DNA of 64,000 nt from Hyphomonadaceae bacterium (lineage in GTDB: Bacteria > Pseudomonadota > Alphaproteobacteria > Caulobacterales > Aquidulcibacteraceae), in assembly GCA_019753105.1 (NCBI GenBank), contig JAIELJ010000006.1, forward strand, positions 62,001-126,000. The letters run 5' to 3'. The notes beneath the pieces are model-generated. The model had not been told where the DNA came from, did not search any database, and saw only the letters and a list, made by a program, of their open reading frames with translations. The translations under genes were made by a program, and so were the position numbers. Each line of letters begins with the position of its first letter. Position 1 is the first letter of the stretch. Shown here piece after piece: positions 25,803 through 32,870 of the stretch.

Positions 25803-26900
25803 ATGAGCGTATCGAAGCGCATCGGCCGTGATCGCGGCGTCGCCAATTTCTTTGCCTTCATCGCGTCACTGCCGGCGTTGGCGATGGTCGGCGCGCTGGT
25901 CTATCTCGGCTATAACGCCGTCACCGAGGAAGGTGCCGATCTCGCGCGTGACAACGGCTACGTCGTGCTCGCACTGCTGGCCTTGTTCTGCCTGTTGTTT
26001 CTCATCGTCGCGCGATGGACGTTCGACGCTGTGCGTGCAGCGCTCACGCCGCAACGCGTGCAAGCGATGTGGCTGCGGCGGTTTCAGTCGGAGCGCGGCG
26101 GCGCCTTCCGCACCTCGCGCGTCATCGATCAACTCTCGCGCCACGGGATCGCTGCGCTCACATTGCAAGATCGCGACGTCCAGCTCTCGTTCGAACAACG
26201 CCGGAATCGCTTGGCGCCCTTGTTCTGGCTTTTGTTCATTCCGATCACCGCGCTGCTGGCGTTCGCGATCTGGCAAGGCTGGCAAGGCGCGGTGGAAGAC
26301 ATCGCAAACCGCCCGCAAGCCGCTAGCTTTCAGGAAGCGATCGGCCAAATGTTCGGGGGTTTTTTCGCGCTTATCGCCATCGGCATGCTGCTGATCGCCG
26401 GTCTCTTCTTTGGCGTCATGGCGGCGGCGGTGATCATGCTTCTCGCGGCGCTCTCAGGCCCGATCGGCGCGATGTTCCGCGGCAACCGTGATGATTATCC
26501 GAGGCTGCCGCGTCTGCTGGAGCGCATCGGCAAAGGCCGCGGCCCGCGCGGCGCATCGATCGTGCGCATCTCCGACGCCCATTGGCGCGATGCGGTTAGC
26601 TCTTCGCTCGCGGCCGTTGATGTCGCGATCATCGATCTGACGGACGTCAGCGAACACGTGGCCTGGGAGATCGCGGAGGCCGCAAAAGCCTGCACCAATT
26701 CCGGCCTTATCTTCATTTGCCGCGACGGCGCAGAGCTGTCAGACGCGGCAAAGTTAGCCGTGCGTGCAGCGCTCGGGCGCGAACACATTCACGTCGCCTA
26801 TTACCCGGCGGGGCGTGGCCAGAGCGGCAAGGCATTCGCGCGCGATTTGCGCGATCAGATTTACAACGCCGCCGATTTGCGCGACGCACACAAGGTCTGA
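25803..26900 (+). CDS. Membrane protein with C-terminal TIR-like (Rossmann) domain
   Basis: A 365-residue protein. Membrane segments lie at about 17-37, 50-72, 140-162 and 186-220. The C-terminal cytoplasmic domain (about 245-365) has the pattern of TIR/SLOG-like modules: ASIVRISDAHWRDAVSS, AAVDVAIIDLTDVSEHVAWEI, SGLIFICRDG. Related proteins with W-x-x-x-V...D-x-VV-x-DL...WE-L occur in many bacteria with no firm function. Whether it binds nucleotides is open. A GNAT gene overlaps its stop (TGATG), so the two are co-translated. Confidence 0.78.
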   Translation: MSVSKRIGRDRGVANFFAFIASLPALAMVGALVYLGYNAVTEEGADLARDNGYVVLALLALFCLLFLIVARWTFDAVRAALTPQRVQAMWLRRFQSERGGAFRTSRVIDQLSRHGIAALTLQDRDVQLSFEQRRNRLAPLFWLLFIPITALLAFAIWQGWQGAVEDIANRPQAASFQEAIGQMFGGFFALIAIGMLLIAGLFFGVMAAAVIMLLAALSGPIGAMFRGNRDDYPRLPRLLERIGKGRGPRGASIVRISDAHWRDAVSSSLAAVDVAIIDLTDVSEHVAWEIAEAAKACTNSGLIFICRDGAELSDAAKLAVRAALGREHIHVAYYPAGRGQSGKAFARDLRDQIYNAADLRDAHKV

Positions 26901-27412
26901 TGGCCCTCCCTACTCTTATCACCGCCGGCGCCGCGCTGCGCCCACTCGACGTCGCTGACGCCGACGCGCTCTTCGCCGCGCATGGCGACGCGCACACGCA
27001 CAAATACTGGTCGAGCCCGGCGCACAAGACTGTCGCTGAAACGCAAGACTATATCCGCGCCACGCTCGACATGCCGGGTGCGCATGTATGGGCGATCACC
27101 GAGAGCGGCGGCGAGGCGTTGGGGCGCATCGGGCTTTTCGTCGAACGCGAGGGCGTCGGCGAAATCGGCATCATCATGCGCCCGGAAGCGACCGGACGTG
27201 GCCTCGCATCGAAAGCGCTTAGCCTCGTTGTCGATTACGGCTTCACGCAACTCGCCCTACATCGCATCGGCGCCGACATCGATCCCGACAACACATCATC
27301 CATCTCACTCTTTCTGCGCGCCGGCTTCCAGCGCGAAGGATTGCTCCGCGGCAATTGGAAAACCCATATCGGAATCCGCGACAGCATCATCATGGCAAAA
27401 CTGCGCGATTAG
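26900..27412 (+). CDS. RimJ/RimL-type GNAT acetyltransferase
   Basis: A 170-residue acetyltransferase of the Acetyltransf_3 (RimJ/RimL) class. RPLDVADADALFAAHGD is the usual N-terminus; the acetyl-CoA loop is EIGIIMRPEATGRGLASKAL; and LALHRIGADIDPDNTSSISLFLRAGFQREGLLR is highly typical. It could acetylate ribosomal protein N-termini or a small amine. It is translationally coupled to the upstream membrane protein. Confidence 0.9.
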   Translation: MALPTLITAGAALRPLDVADADALFAAHGDAHTHKYWSSPAHKTVAETQDYIRATLDMPGAHVWAITESGGEALGRIGLFVEREGVGEIGIIMRPEATGRGLASKALSLVVDYGFTQLALHRIGADIDPDNTSSISLFLRAGFQREGLLRGNWKTHIGIRDSIIMAKLRD

Positions 27413-27498
27413 GTTCAGCGCACGTTCAGGAACGCGCGGCGCAGAACATAAGGGCCTTTTGCGGCCTCCGTCGCGACGGCATTTTTGTGACGTATGAG

Positions 27499-27530
27499 GC
27501 CCGGCCCCTACCCCCGGGCGTCTTTTTTTG
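27499..27530 (+). terminator. Rho-independent terminator
   Basis: GCCCGG (27499-27504), 9-base loop, CCGGGC (27514-27519), then GTC and seven T residues. It ends the GNAT transcript. A smaller hairpin, CCGTCGCGACGG followed by CATTTTT, lies just before it at 27468-27485. The remaining bases to 27614 should hold the promoter of the RTX gene. Confidence 0.85.
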
Positions 27531-27614
27531 GTTTGTGGCTCAGTTCCGGTTGCCGAACGCAGACCGCGGGCCTTAGATCGCCGTGCGAGGCTGTGATCAC
27601 GAGGAGAGGCCCTC

Positions 27615-28100
27615 ATGGGGACTTGGACACCTGGACCGGGCGCGACAAGCGGCGCTGATACCTTCACCGGCGACGGCACGGCCGAAATCGCCGACGGTCT
27701 CGCAGGCAGCGATACACTGAATGGCGGCGGCGGCGCGGATACGCTGACTGGCGGCGACGGCGCCGACACGGTCTACGGCGGCAATGACGCCGACACGTTC
27801 GTGTTCAATACCGCGCTCGGCGGCGGCAACATTGATACGATCGGCGATTTCAACATCGCGCAGGATACAATCAACCTCAGCAACAACATTTTCACGGCGA
27901 TCGGCAACGGCACGCTTGCCGCAAACGCCTTCGTCATGGGTTCCGCCGCGGGCGACGCCGACGACCGCATCATCTACGATCCGGTGACGGGCGCGCTCTA
28001 CTACGATGCCGATGGCAATGGCGGCGGCGCCGCAGTGCAGTTTGCAACGCTCGCCACGGGACTAGCGCTCACCAACGCTGACTTCGTCGTCGGTCCGTAA
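27615..28100 (+). CDS. Short RTX-type calcium-binding protein, probable type I secretion substrate
   Basis: A 161-residue protein with no signal peptide. Residues about 28-66 hold glycine/aspartate nonapeptides of the RTX type (GSDTLNGGG, GADTLTGGD, GADTVYGGN), which bind calcium outside the cell and mark type I secretion substrates. The rest, DTFVFNTALGGGNIDTIGDFNIAQDTINLSNNIF..., is the serralysin-type C-terminal beta-roll cap. It carries no enzymatic domain. No secretion ATPase, HlyD or TolC gene is near. Its own terminators on both sides show it is a single-gene unit, with the SD GAGGAGAGG. Confidence 0.88.
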   Translation: MGTWTPGPGATSGADTFTGDGTAEIADGLAGSDTLNGGGGADTLTGGDGADTVYGGNDADTFVFNTALGGGNIDTIGDFNIAQDTINLSNNIFTAIGNGTLAANAFVMGSAAGDADDRIIYDPVTGALYYDADGNGGGAAVQFATLATGLALTNADFVVGP

Positions 28101-28121
28101 CAGCGATACACATAACGCAGA

Positions 28122-28149
28122 GCGCCCGGCCACCGCCGGGCGCTTTTGT
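28122..28149 (+). terminator. Rho-independent terminator after RTX gene
   Basis: GCGCCCGGC (28122-28130), CACC loop, GCCGGGCGC (28135-28143), then TTTTGTTT. A 9-bp perfect stem; likely serves both the RTX gene and, on the other strand, the convergent KAS III gene. Confidence 0.9.
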
Positions 28150-28155
28150 TTGCGC

Positions 28156-29280
28156 TTACATCTGCTCGATGAAGCGCGGGCGCTGCAGGCCTTCGCCGGA
28201 GCGTTCCTGCACATTGGTTTTGCCAGCGCGGATCGCCTGGATCATCTGCAGCGCGGTCTTGTTTGTCGCTGGCAGCGCCGCGTCGCTTTCGGCCAGCGGC
28301 GTCACCCGCTCGCCCCAGCGCACCAAGTGCGCGCACACGGTGAGCCCCGCGCCGAACGCCGGCATCAACACCAGCGCGCCAGGCTTCACGCGCCCCTCTT
28401 CCAGCGCTTCCGCAAGCGCGACAGGCACAGTCGCTGCACTCATGTTGCCGTAGCGCTCGACCGTCAGCATCACCTTGTCCATCGGAACGCCGCTGCGGCT
28501 CACGACAGCATCGATGATGCGCTGGTTCGCCTGGTGCGGCACGACGAGATCGATATCATCCGGCGTCACGCCGCACTTCGCCATCACGGCTTGGCTTGCC
28601 TGCACCATGCCCTGCACGGCGCGCTTGAAGATTTCCTGGCCGTCAAAATCCCATGACGTGTCACCGCACATCACGCCTTGATTGACGTAAGCCGTGCCCA
28701 TGCCGCGCACGCGCAATGTCTGGCGCGCATCGGCCAAGCAGCCGAGCTGTTCGCCGAGCACACCTTCTTGCTTCTCGGTAGCTTGTACAACAACCGCAGC
28801 GCAGCCATCGCCGAACAATACCGCGACGTTGCGGTTATCCCAGTCCATAAACGGCGAAATCCACTCAACGCCGATCACGATCGCATTCTTCACCACGCCG
28901 GTGCGGATCATCGCCGTTGCAGTCGAGAGCGAATAGAGAAAGCTCGTGCACGCCGTGTTCACATCCATCGACGCGGCCTTTGTCGCGCCGATCGCCGCTT
29001 GCACGCCCGAGGCCGTGTTCGGCACCTGCTCGTCATTCGAGCAACTGCCATAGACGATGAGCTCGACATCCTTCGCCTCAAGCCCCGCGCACGCCAGCGC
29101 GCGCTTGGCCGCAACCACGGCCATCTCGGCCGAACTCACATGGCTGATGCGGCGCTCTTTCATCCCCGTTCGCGAGACGATCCATTCGTCGCTGGTGTCG
29201 AGGAAGGTGGAGAGATCGGCGTTGGTAAGAACCGACGGCGGCATACATTTGCCCCAACCGGTAATGGCGGCGTACGTCAT
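28156..29280 (-). CDS. 3-oxoacyl-ACP synthase III (KAS III) family protein
   Basis: A 374-residue condensing enzyme. The triad is complete: Cys111 in DVNTACTSF, His249 in VVPHQANQR and Asn279 in ERYGNMSAATVP. Canonical FabH starts fatty acid synthesis by condensing acetyl-CoA with malonyl-ACP. This protein is ~50 residues longer than FabH: it has an insert around 170-215 and a C-terminal tail after the usual end (about 330). A specialised role, such as other acyl primers or a beta-ketoacyl donor for a secondary lipid, is possible. No other fatty-acid genes are adjacent, so fabH proper may be elsewhere. Confidence 0.9.
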   Translation of the reverse strand: MTYAAITGWGKCMPPSVLTNADLSTFLDTSDEWIVSRTGMKERRISHVSSAEMAVVAAKRALACAGLEAKDVELIVYGSCSNDEQVPNTASGVQAAIGATKAASMDVNTACTSFLYSLSTATAMIRTGVVKNAIVIGVEWISPFMDWDNRNVAVLFGDGCAAVVVQATEKQEGVLGEQLGCLADARQTLRVRGMGTAYVNQGVMCGDTSWDFDGQEIFKRAVQGMVQASQAVMAKCGVTPDDIDLVVPHQANQRIIDAVVSRSGVPMDKVMLTVERYGNMSAATVPVALAEALEEGRVKPGALVLMPAFGAGLTVCAHLVRWGERVTPLAESDAALPATNKTALQMIQAIRAGKTNVQERSGEGLQRPRFIEQM

Positions 29281-29422
29281 GGGTCGATGCCCTTTTTGTT
29301 ATGCTGCCCGCGCTTTAGCAGGCCGACGCGCGCCCGTCACGCGGGCGCGGACAGCGCAGGTGCAGCATGAGACTCCCGCTGGCGGCGAATGTCCGCTTCT
29401 GGCCCAAACCGGACATGCCAAG

Positions 29423-29659
29423 TTAGGAACTAGGGCGCTCTACATAGTCGATGAACGGGATGGCGCCGGCTGTTGCAGCGGCACGTGCGCTCGCTATCTC
29501 GAATGCCCGCTTCTTGGATCGGGCGGATAAGCGCTCATAACCGGCGGCAATGCTATTCCGAGAAATCACAAAGACTCCGTGCGTCGCGCACTCATAAGCA
29601 TCACCGTCGAGATCGGTGGGGCGATGCGAAACTCGGGCTTCACATTCTGGGCAGTTCAT
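29423..29659 (-). CDS. Small zinc-ribbon-like protein
   Basis: A 78-residue protein that begins MNCPECEARVSHRPTDLDG and continues DAYECATHGVFVIS, a CPEC...C.TH arrangement suitable for binding one zinc. The helix-rich remainder (ARSKKRAFEIASARAAATAG) is basic. Function unknown; such short zinc ribbons often bind nucleic acid or protein. Start at 29659 chosen because it places the first Cys pair at residues 3-6. Confidence 0.65.
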   Translation of the reverse strand: MNCPECEARVSHRPTDLDGDAYECATHGVFVISRNSIAAGYERLSARSKKRAFEIASARAAATAGAIPFIDYVERPSS

Positions 29660-29772
29660 GCCGTTGAGCATGCGCTGCACCGCGCCCAAGTTCTAGTACG
29701 GCGTATTGGTCCAACGGCTCCTTTCGGCGAAAAATGTACAGTCGCGATAAACGTCGCTCAACAATCTCACTC

Positions 29773-29875
29773 CGTCATTCCGGGGCAACGCGTAGCGTTG
29801 AACCCGGAACCTAGGGGCAAGCGACGCGCTTGCGGCCCCTGGGTCCGGATCGCGCTCCGCGCGTCCGGAATGACG
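29773..29875. repeat. Dispersed palindromic element, copy 3
   Basis: A 103-base imperfect palindrome: CGTCATTCCGGGGC... at the left and ...GTCCGGAATGACG at the right, with inner arms GGAACCTAGGGGCAAGCG and GCGGCCCCTGGGTCC. Same element as 20400-20507. It stands alone between two divergent genes. Confidence 0.85.
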
Positions 29876-30037
29876 AGGATACAGCAACGCTAATCGGAGG
29901 ATAGATCGCGTTGCTGGCTGTGGGATCGCAGCGTTAACAACGGTCTGGAAGTTGGTGATTAGCGGATAGATCAAAACTTATCCGACCCACTGCAAACCAC
30001 ACGTATCATGCACTCGTCCGCATCAACGGAGGGGCGT

Positions 30038-30073
30038 ATGGATCCAGCCCAGCGTGAAGCGGACCGTGGTTAG
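30038..30073 (+). CDS. Possible 11-codon leader peptide
   Basis: ATG at 30038 is preceded by GGAGGGG (30028-30034), one of the strongest ribosome sites in the window, and encodes MDPAQREADRG then TAG. It precedes a GC-rich structured stretch, an arrangement used by attenuators and ribosome-arrest leaders. This rests on sequence context alone. Confidence 0.35.
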   Translation: MDPAQREADRG

Positions 30074-30201
30074 CGAGATTAGGCGGCGGGGATTGAAACC
30101 GTCGCGGTCCGGGGACCGATGGTGGATCGACCCGCTCGCCGCTGGCGCACAGGGCCCGGAGTGAACAGCTCCTCATCTCTTGCGCGAGCGTCAAGGTCGC
30201 G

Positions 30202-30270
30202 GGGACGCTGAGCGAAACGCGCAGTCTCTCATCTATCTCTCGGCGCCTTAGCGCGTCAGCTCAGCGTCCC
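30202..30270 (+). promoter_or_regulatory. Long interrupted hairpin in leader
   Basis: GGGACGCTGAGC (30202-30213) pairs perfectly with GCTCAGCGTCCC (30259-30270). Inside it ACGCGC (30217-30222) pairs with GCGCGT (30251-30256), with a pyrimidine-rich loop containing TCTCTCATCTATCTCTC. It sits 57 bases before the next start codon. There is no T-run, so it is more likely a structural or regulatory RNA element than a terminator. Confidence 0.55.
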
Positions 30271-30326
30271 GCCCTCCGATCGCGTTTCACATCGAAGCGC
30301 GTCGATGCAAACGCATGGGAGAACGC

Positions 30327-30671
30327 ATGACGCCAAAACACTGGAACCACACACGCCGTAGCGCGCGGCCAAAGCACACCGATCCGTTCGACGCGCTGAT
30401 TCATGAAAGCGCCGACGCTGCCGCGTCAGGCAAGCTGCTGCGCGCGTCGCGCCTGCTGCGCTACGTCGAACAGCTGCGCCGCTTGCGCAAACCGCGCAGT
30501 GCGCCGCTGATTATCGATCAGGCCACTTTGCCACCGCCCCCGGCGGCGCCAGCCGCGACGTCCGCGCCACTCCCTGTCAAGCGGCCAAGTTATACCGAGG
30601 AAGAGAAAGCCGAGCTCACCCGGCTCTACCGGCTCGGCGGCATCGCGCACCTGATGGCGCCGTTTGAGTAA
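30327..30671 (+). CDS. Hypothetical basic protein
   Basis: A 114-residue cytoplasmic protein with an Arg-rich N-terminal half (RSARPKHTDPFD, LRASRLLRYVEQLRRLRKPR), a Pro/Ala-rich linker (LPPPPAAPAATSAPLP) and a short conserved-looking end SYTEEEKAELTRLYRLGG. No family recognised. The start at 30327 has GGGAGA six bases upstream; another ATG lies at 30315. It follows the structured leader described above. Confidence 0.65.
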   Translation: MTPKHWNHTRRSARPKHTDPFDALIHESADAAASGKLLRASRLLRYVEQLRRLRKPRSAPLIIDQATLPPPPAAPAATSAPLPVKRPSYTEEEKAELTRLYRLGGIAHLMAPFE

Positions 30672-30711
30672 TTGATTGCGCCAGCGCAACGGCCATCACG
30701 TTCGCCGACTC

Positions 30712-31137
30712 ATGCTAGACTCGCAAACCATGCAAGCAATCGCTCAAGCCACCGCCATCATTCTCGCCGGCGCATCGCTCGGTTGGATCATGTTGTTCTC
30801 GTTCGTGCTCTCGCCTGCCGCGTTCGCGACATTCGACGCAGGCCGCGCCGAACGCTTGGTGAAACACGTGATGAATCGCGGCCACGGAATCCTTGGCCTC
30901 ATCGCATTTCTCTCGGCTATTGCAGCGCTCATGGCTGGCGCCGTTGCTGGCGCCTCGGTTGCTGCGGTGGCGGGCGCGTTTGCGTTCATGTGCAAGTTCG
31001 CGCTGGCGCCGCGCGAGGATAAGCCGATCAAAGGTCATCGCGTGGTGAAGACGGCGCGCATCGTCGCCAGCGGCCTCACGGCTTTCATCATGCCTGTGCT
31101 GATCGCATCGATCGTGCTTACGCTGATGGGTATCTAA
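30712..31137 (+). CDS. DUF4149/TMEM205-like membrane protein
   Basis: A protein of 141 residues (135 if ATG 30730 is used) with four membrane helices: AIAQATAIILAGASLGWIMLFSFVLSPAAF, HGILGLIAFLSAIAALMAGAVAG, ASVAAVAGAFAFMCKFALAP and TAFIMPVLIASIVLTLMGI. FSFVLSPAAFATFDAGRAERLVKHVMNR matches the DUF4149 signature (Pro and Phe near the first loop). Function unknown. Its stop interlocks with the next gene by CTAA. Confidence 0.75.
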   Translation: MLDSQTMQAIAQATAIILAGASLGWIMLFSFVLSPAAFATFDAGRAERLVKHVMNRGHGILGLIAFLSAIAALMAGAVAGASVAAVAGAFAFMCKFALAPREDKPIKGHRVVKTARIVASGLTAFIMPVLIASIVLTLMGI

Positions 31138-32786
31138 GCCGCGACGCTCGTCGCACCCGCTTGCGTTGCGCGCTTGGCGCGCTCGATCCAGGTCGCGACA
31201 TCATCGACGCTCGGCGCAGGCGCACTGCCCCACGCGCGCTGGCCATCTTCGGAAAGCCCCCAGCTCGCAACCGCCTCGCAGAGCTCAGTCGCGTCCTTCG
31301 TCGCTAACGTCGCCGCATCGTTCACGCCGCACGCGACCAAACCTTGCGCTTCACGCGACTTCAAGCCAGGCACTGTGCACGCAAGCAAAGCTTGGCTCTG
31401 CCAATCGCGGATCACTTGCGCGGAGATGTGGCGCGCGTCGACTTGCTCCTCGGCCCTATCGGCATCGAGTTGCAACAGATCAGCCACCGTGCGCACGCCG
31501 ACAGCTTCCAAGCGTTTGGCCGTCTTCGGGCCGATTGAAGGCGCGTTCACCACCGGCGCATCGCCGCTCAGCGTGAACTTCGGAAGGATCTTCTCCTTCT
31601 TCGCCAACGGCGCGCCCTCGGGCAATTCGCGCGGCACTTTGATATCGCGCAGCGGCGGCGCAGGCGCAGCGACGGCCACGACAGGCTCAGGCGGCTCAGC
31701 CTCTGCGACAGGCGCAGCCTTCGGCGCGGGCGCGGGCTTCGGTTTCGGTGCAGGCTTGGGCGCAGGCTTCGGCGTGCCGACAGCTTTGGTCTTCGTGGGC
31801 ACGCGCGCCGGCGCGCCCTCGCCGGCCTTGGCGCCAATCTCGCGCGGCCACTTGGCGTCGAGCGATGAGAGCGGCGTCTTCATCACTTCGGCGGCGTACA
31901 ATTCACGCACGACCTTATCGTCATCGCCGAGCGTGGTGCGCACCTTGCCGGTGCGGCGATATTCCTCGTACTGCGCCTCGACTTCCTTACGCGAAGCTGC
32001 ATCGTCCATCAGCTTCAGCACCGATTGGATCGGCGCGTCGAGTGCTACGAAGAAGGCATCGAGACCAGGCATCGTCTTCGGCGGCTTCACCGCCGCTTCC
32101 TCGAAGGCGCGATCCAAGATGCGCGAAAAGCCAATCACCGCGTGACCGACGAGCGCTGCGATCGTGTCCTTCAGCTCTTGGTCCAAGCCAGCTGGCGGAT
32201 CCTTCACGCCGACGGCGAAATTGTAGTGCTCGATCACGGTCTCGTAGTGCGCGTTCGACGCCTTGGCGCCGGCCTTGACCATATCGGCGAGCCACTTATC
32301 CCCGGTCCCGCATTTGATGTTAGGATAACCGCCGAGATCGTTCTCGATGATGTGCTGAAAGGTCTTGTACGACTTTGAGAAGCTCCACTCGACAGCGCGG
32401 TGGATGACGTTCTCTTCTTCGGTTTGATGGGTGTGAAAGGGTTGGATCGGATCGGCGTAATAGTGCGAGAGCACGCCGGCGGACCACGCGGCTTGCTTCC
32501 AATCCTTGTCCATCAGAGCGCGGACTGTGCGGCGATACCATTCATTGCAAGCGTCGATCGCGCCGCCCCAATCCTTATCGCGCACATGCAGGACGTGGTT
32601 CTTGAAATCCTTGAACAGCTCATCGGGTGCTTTCGCGCCGGCCAGATAATCGGCGTGATAGTGCAAAAGCATGTCGCGCCACTGCGCACCCTCTGCGGAT
32701 TGCAGATGGCGCAGCGCATCGACGGCGATGCGGTGATGGTTGGACCGGCAGCGGCTTGCGAAAACCACCGCATACAAAAGCGACAT
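31134..32786 (-). CDS. Zinc-dependent phospholipase C-like domain fused to DUF4332 helix-hairpin-helix domain
   Basis: A 550-residue two-part protein. Residues 1-~270 look like the all-helical zinc phospholipase C / P1 nuclease fold: NHHRIAVDAL (His17, His18), LLHYHADYL, and GVLSHYYADPIQPFHTHQTEEEN (His108, Asp112, His118, His120), which would ligate zinc. A Pro/Ala/Lys linker spans about 330-385. The C-terminal part (about 405-530) has two helix-hairpin-helix-like units: PSIGPKTAKRLEAVGVRTVADLL and VPGLKSREAQGLVACGVNDAATL, as in DUF4332. No signal peptide is clear. The start at 32786 has GAGGGG five bases upstream. Confidence 0.82.
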   Translation of the reverse strand: MSLLYAVVFASRCRSNHHRIAVDALRHLQSAEGAQWRDMLLHYHADYLAGAKAPDELFKDFKNHVLHVRDKDWGGAIDACNEWYRRTVRALMDKDWKQAAWSAGVLSHYYADPIQPFHTHQTEEENVIHRAVEWSFSKSYKTFQHIIENDLGGYPNIKCGTGDKWLADMVKAGAKASNAHYETVIEHYNFAVGVKDPPAGLDQELKDTIAALVGHAVIGFSRILDRAFEEAAVKPPKTMPGLDAFFVALDAPIQSVLKLMDDAASRKEVEAQYEEYRRTGKVRTTLGDDDKVVRELYAAEVMKTPLSSLDAKWPREIGAKAGEGAPARVPTKTKAVGTPKPAPKPAPKPKPAPAPKAAPVAEAEPPEPVVAVAAPAPPLRDIKVPRELPEGAPLAKKEKILPKFTLSGDAPVVNAPSIGPKTAKRLEAVGVRTVADLLQLDADRAEEQVDARHISAQVIRDWQSQALLACTVPGLKSREAQGLVACGVNDAATLATKDATELCEAVASWGLSEDGQRAWGSAPAPSVDDVATWIERAKRATQAGATSVAA

Positions 32787-32870
32787 CGGGCCCCTCATTG
32801 CCCCAAGCATGAATGGGACGTTAAGGGGTGGCGCGCATTGGTTAGCGACGGGTTAATTCCGCCGCCGATT

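Larger units (their letters stand above)
29882..30326 (+). other. Structured intergenic region, no recognised gene
   Basis: About 445 bases between a minus-strand zinc-ribbon gene and the gene at 30327. It holds a 9-bp stem CAGCAACGC/GCGTTGCTG (29882-29890 with 29908-29916), a direct repeat GGATAGATC at about 29899 and 29963, a small coding start with a strong ribosome site (30028-30073), CGGTCC-GG-GGACCG at about 30103-30116, and a long interrupted hairpin at 30202-30270. This density of pairing suggests a leader RNA or small RNA. I could not match it to 6S, tmRNA, SRP RNA or RNase P. Confidence 0.5.

Noticed and set aside
29690-30326. 6S RNA, tmRNA or SRP RNA in the structured intergenic region
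   Set aside because: I found none of the conserved core bases of these RNAs, so no RNA name was given.
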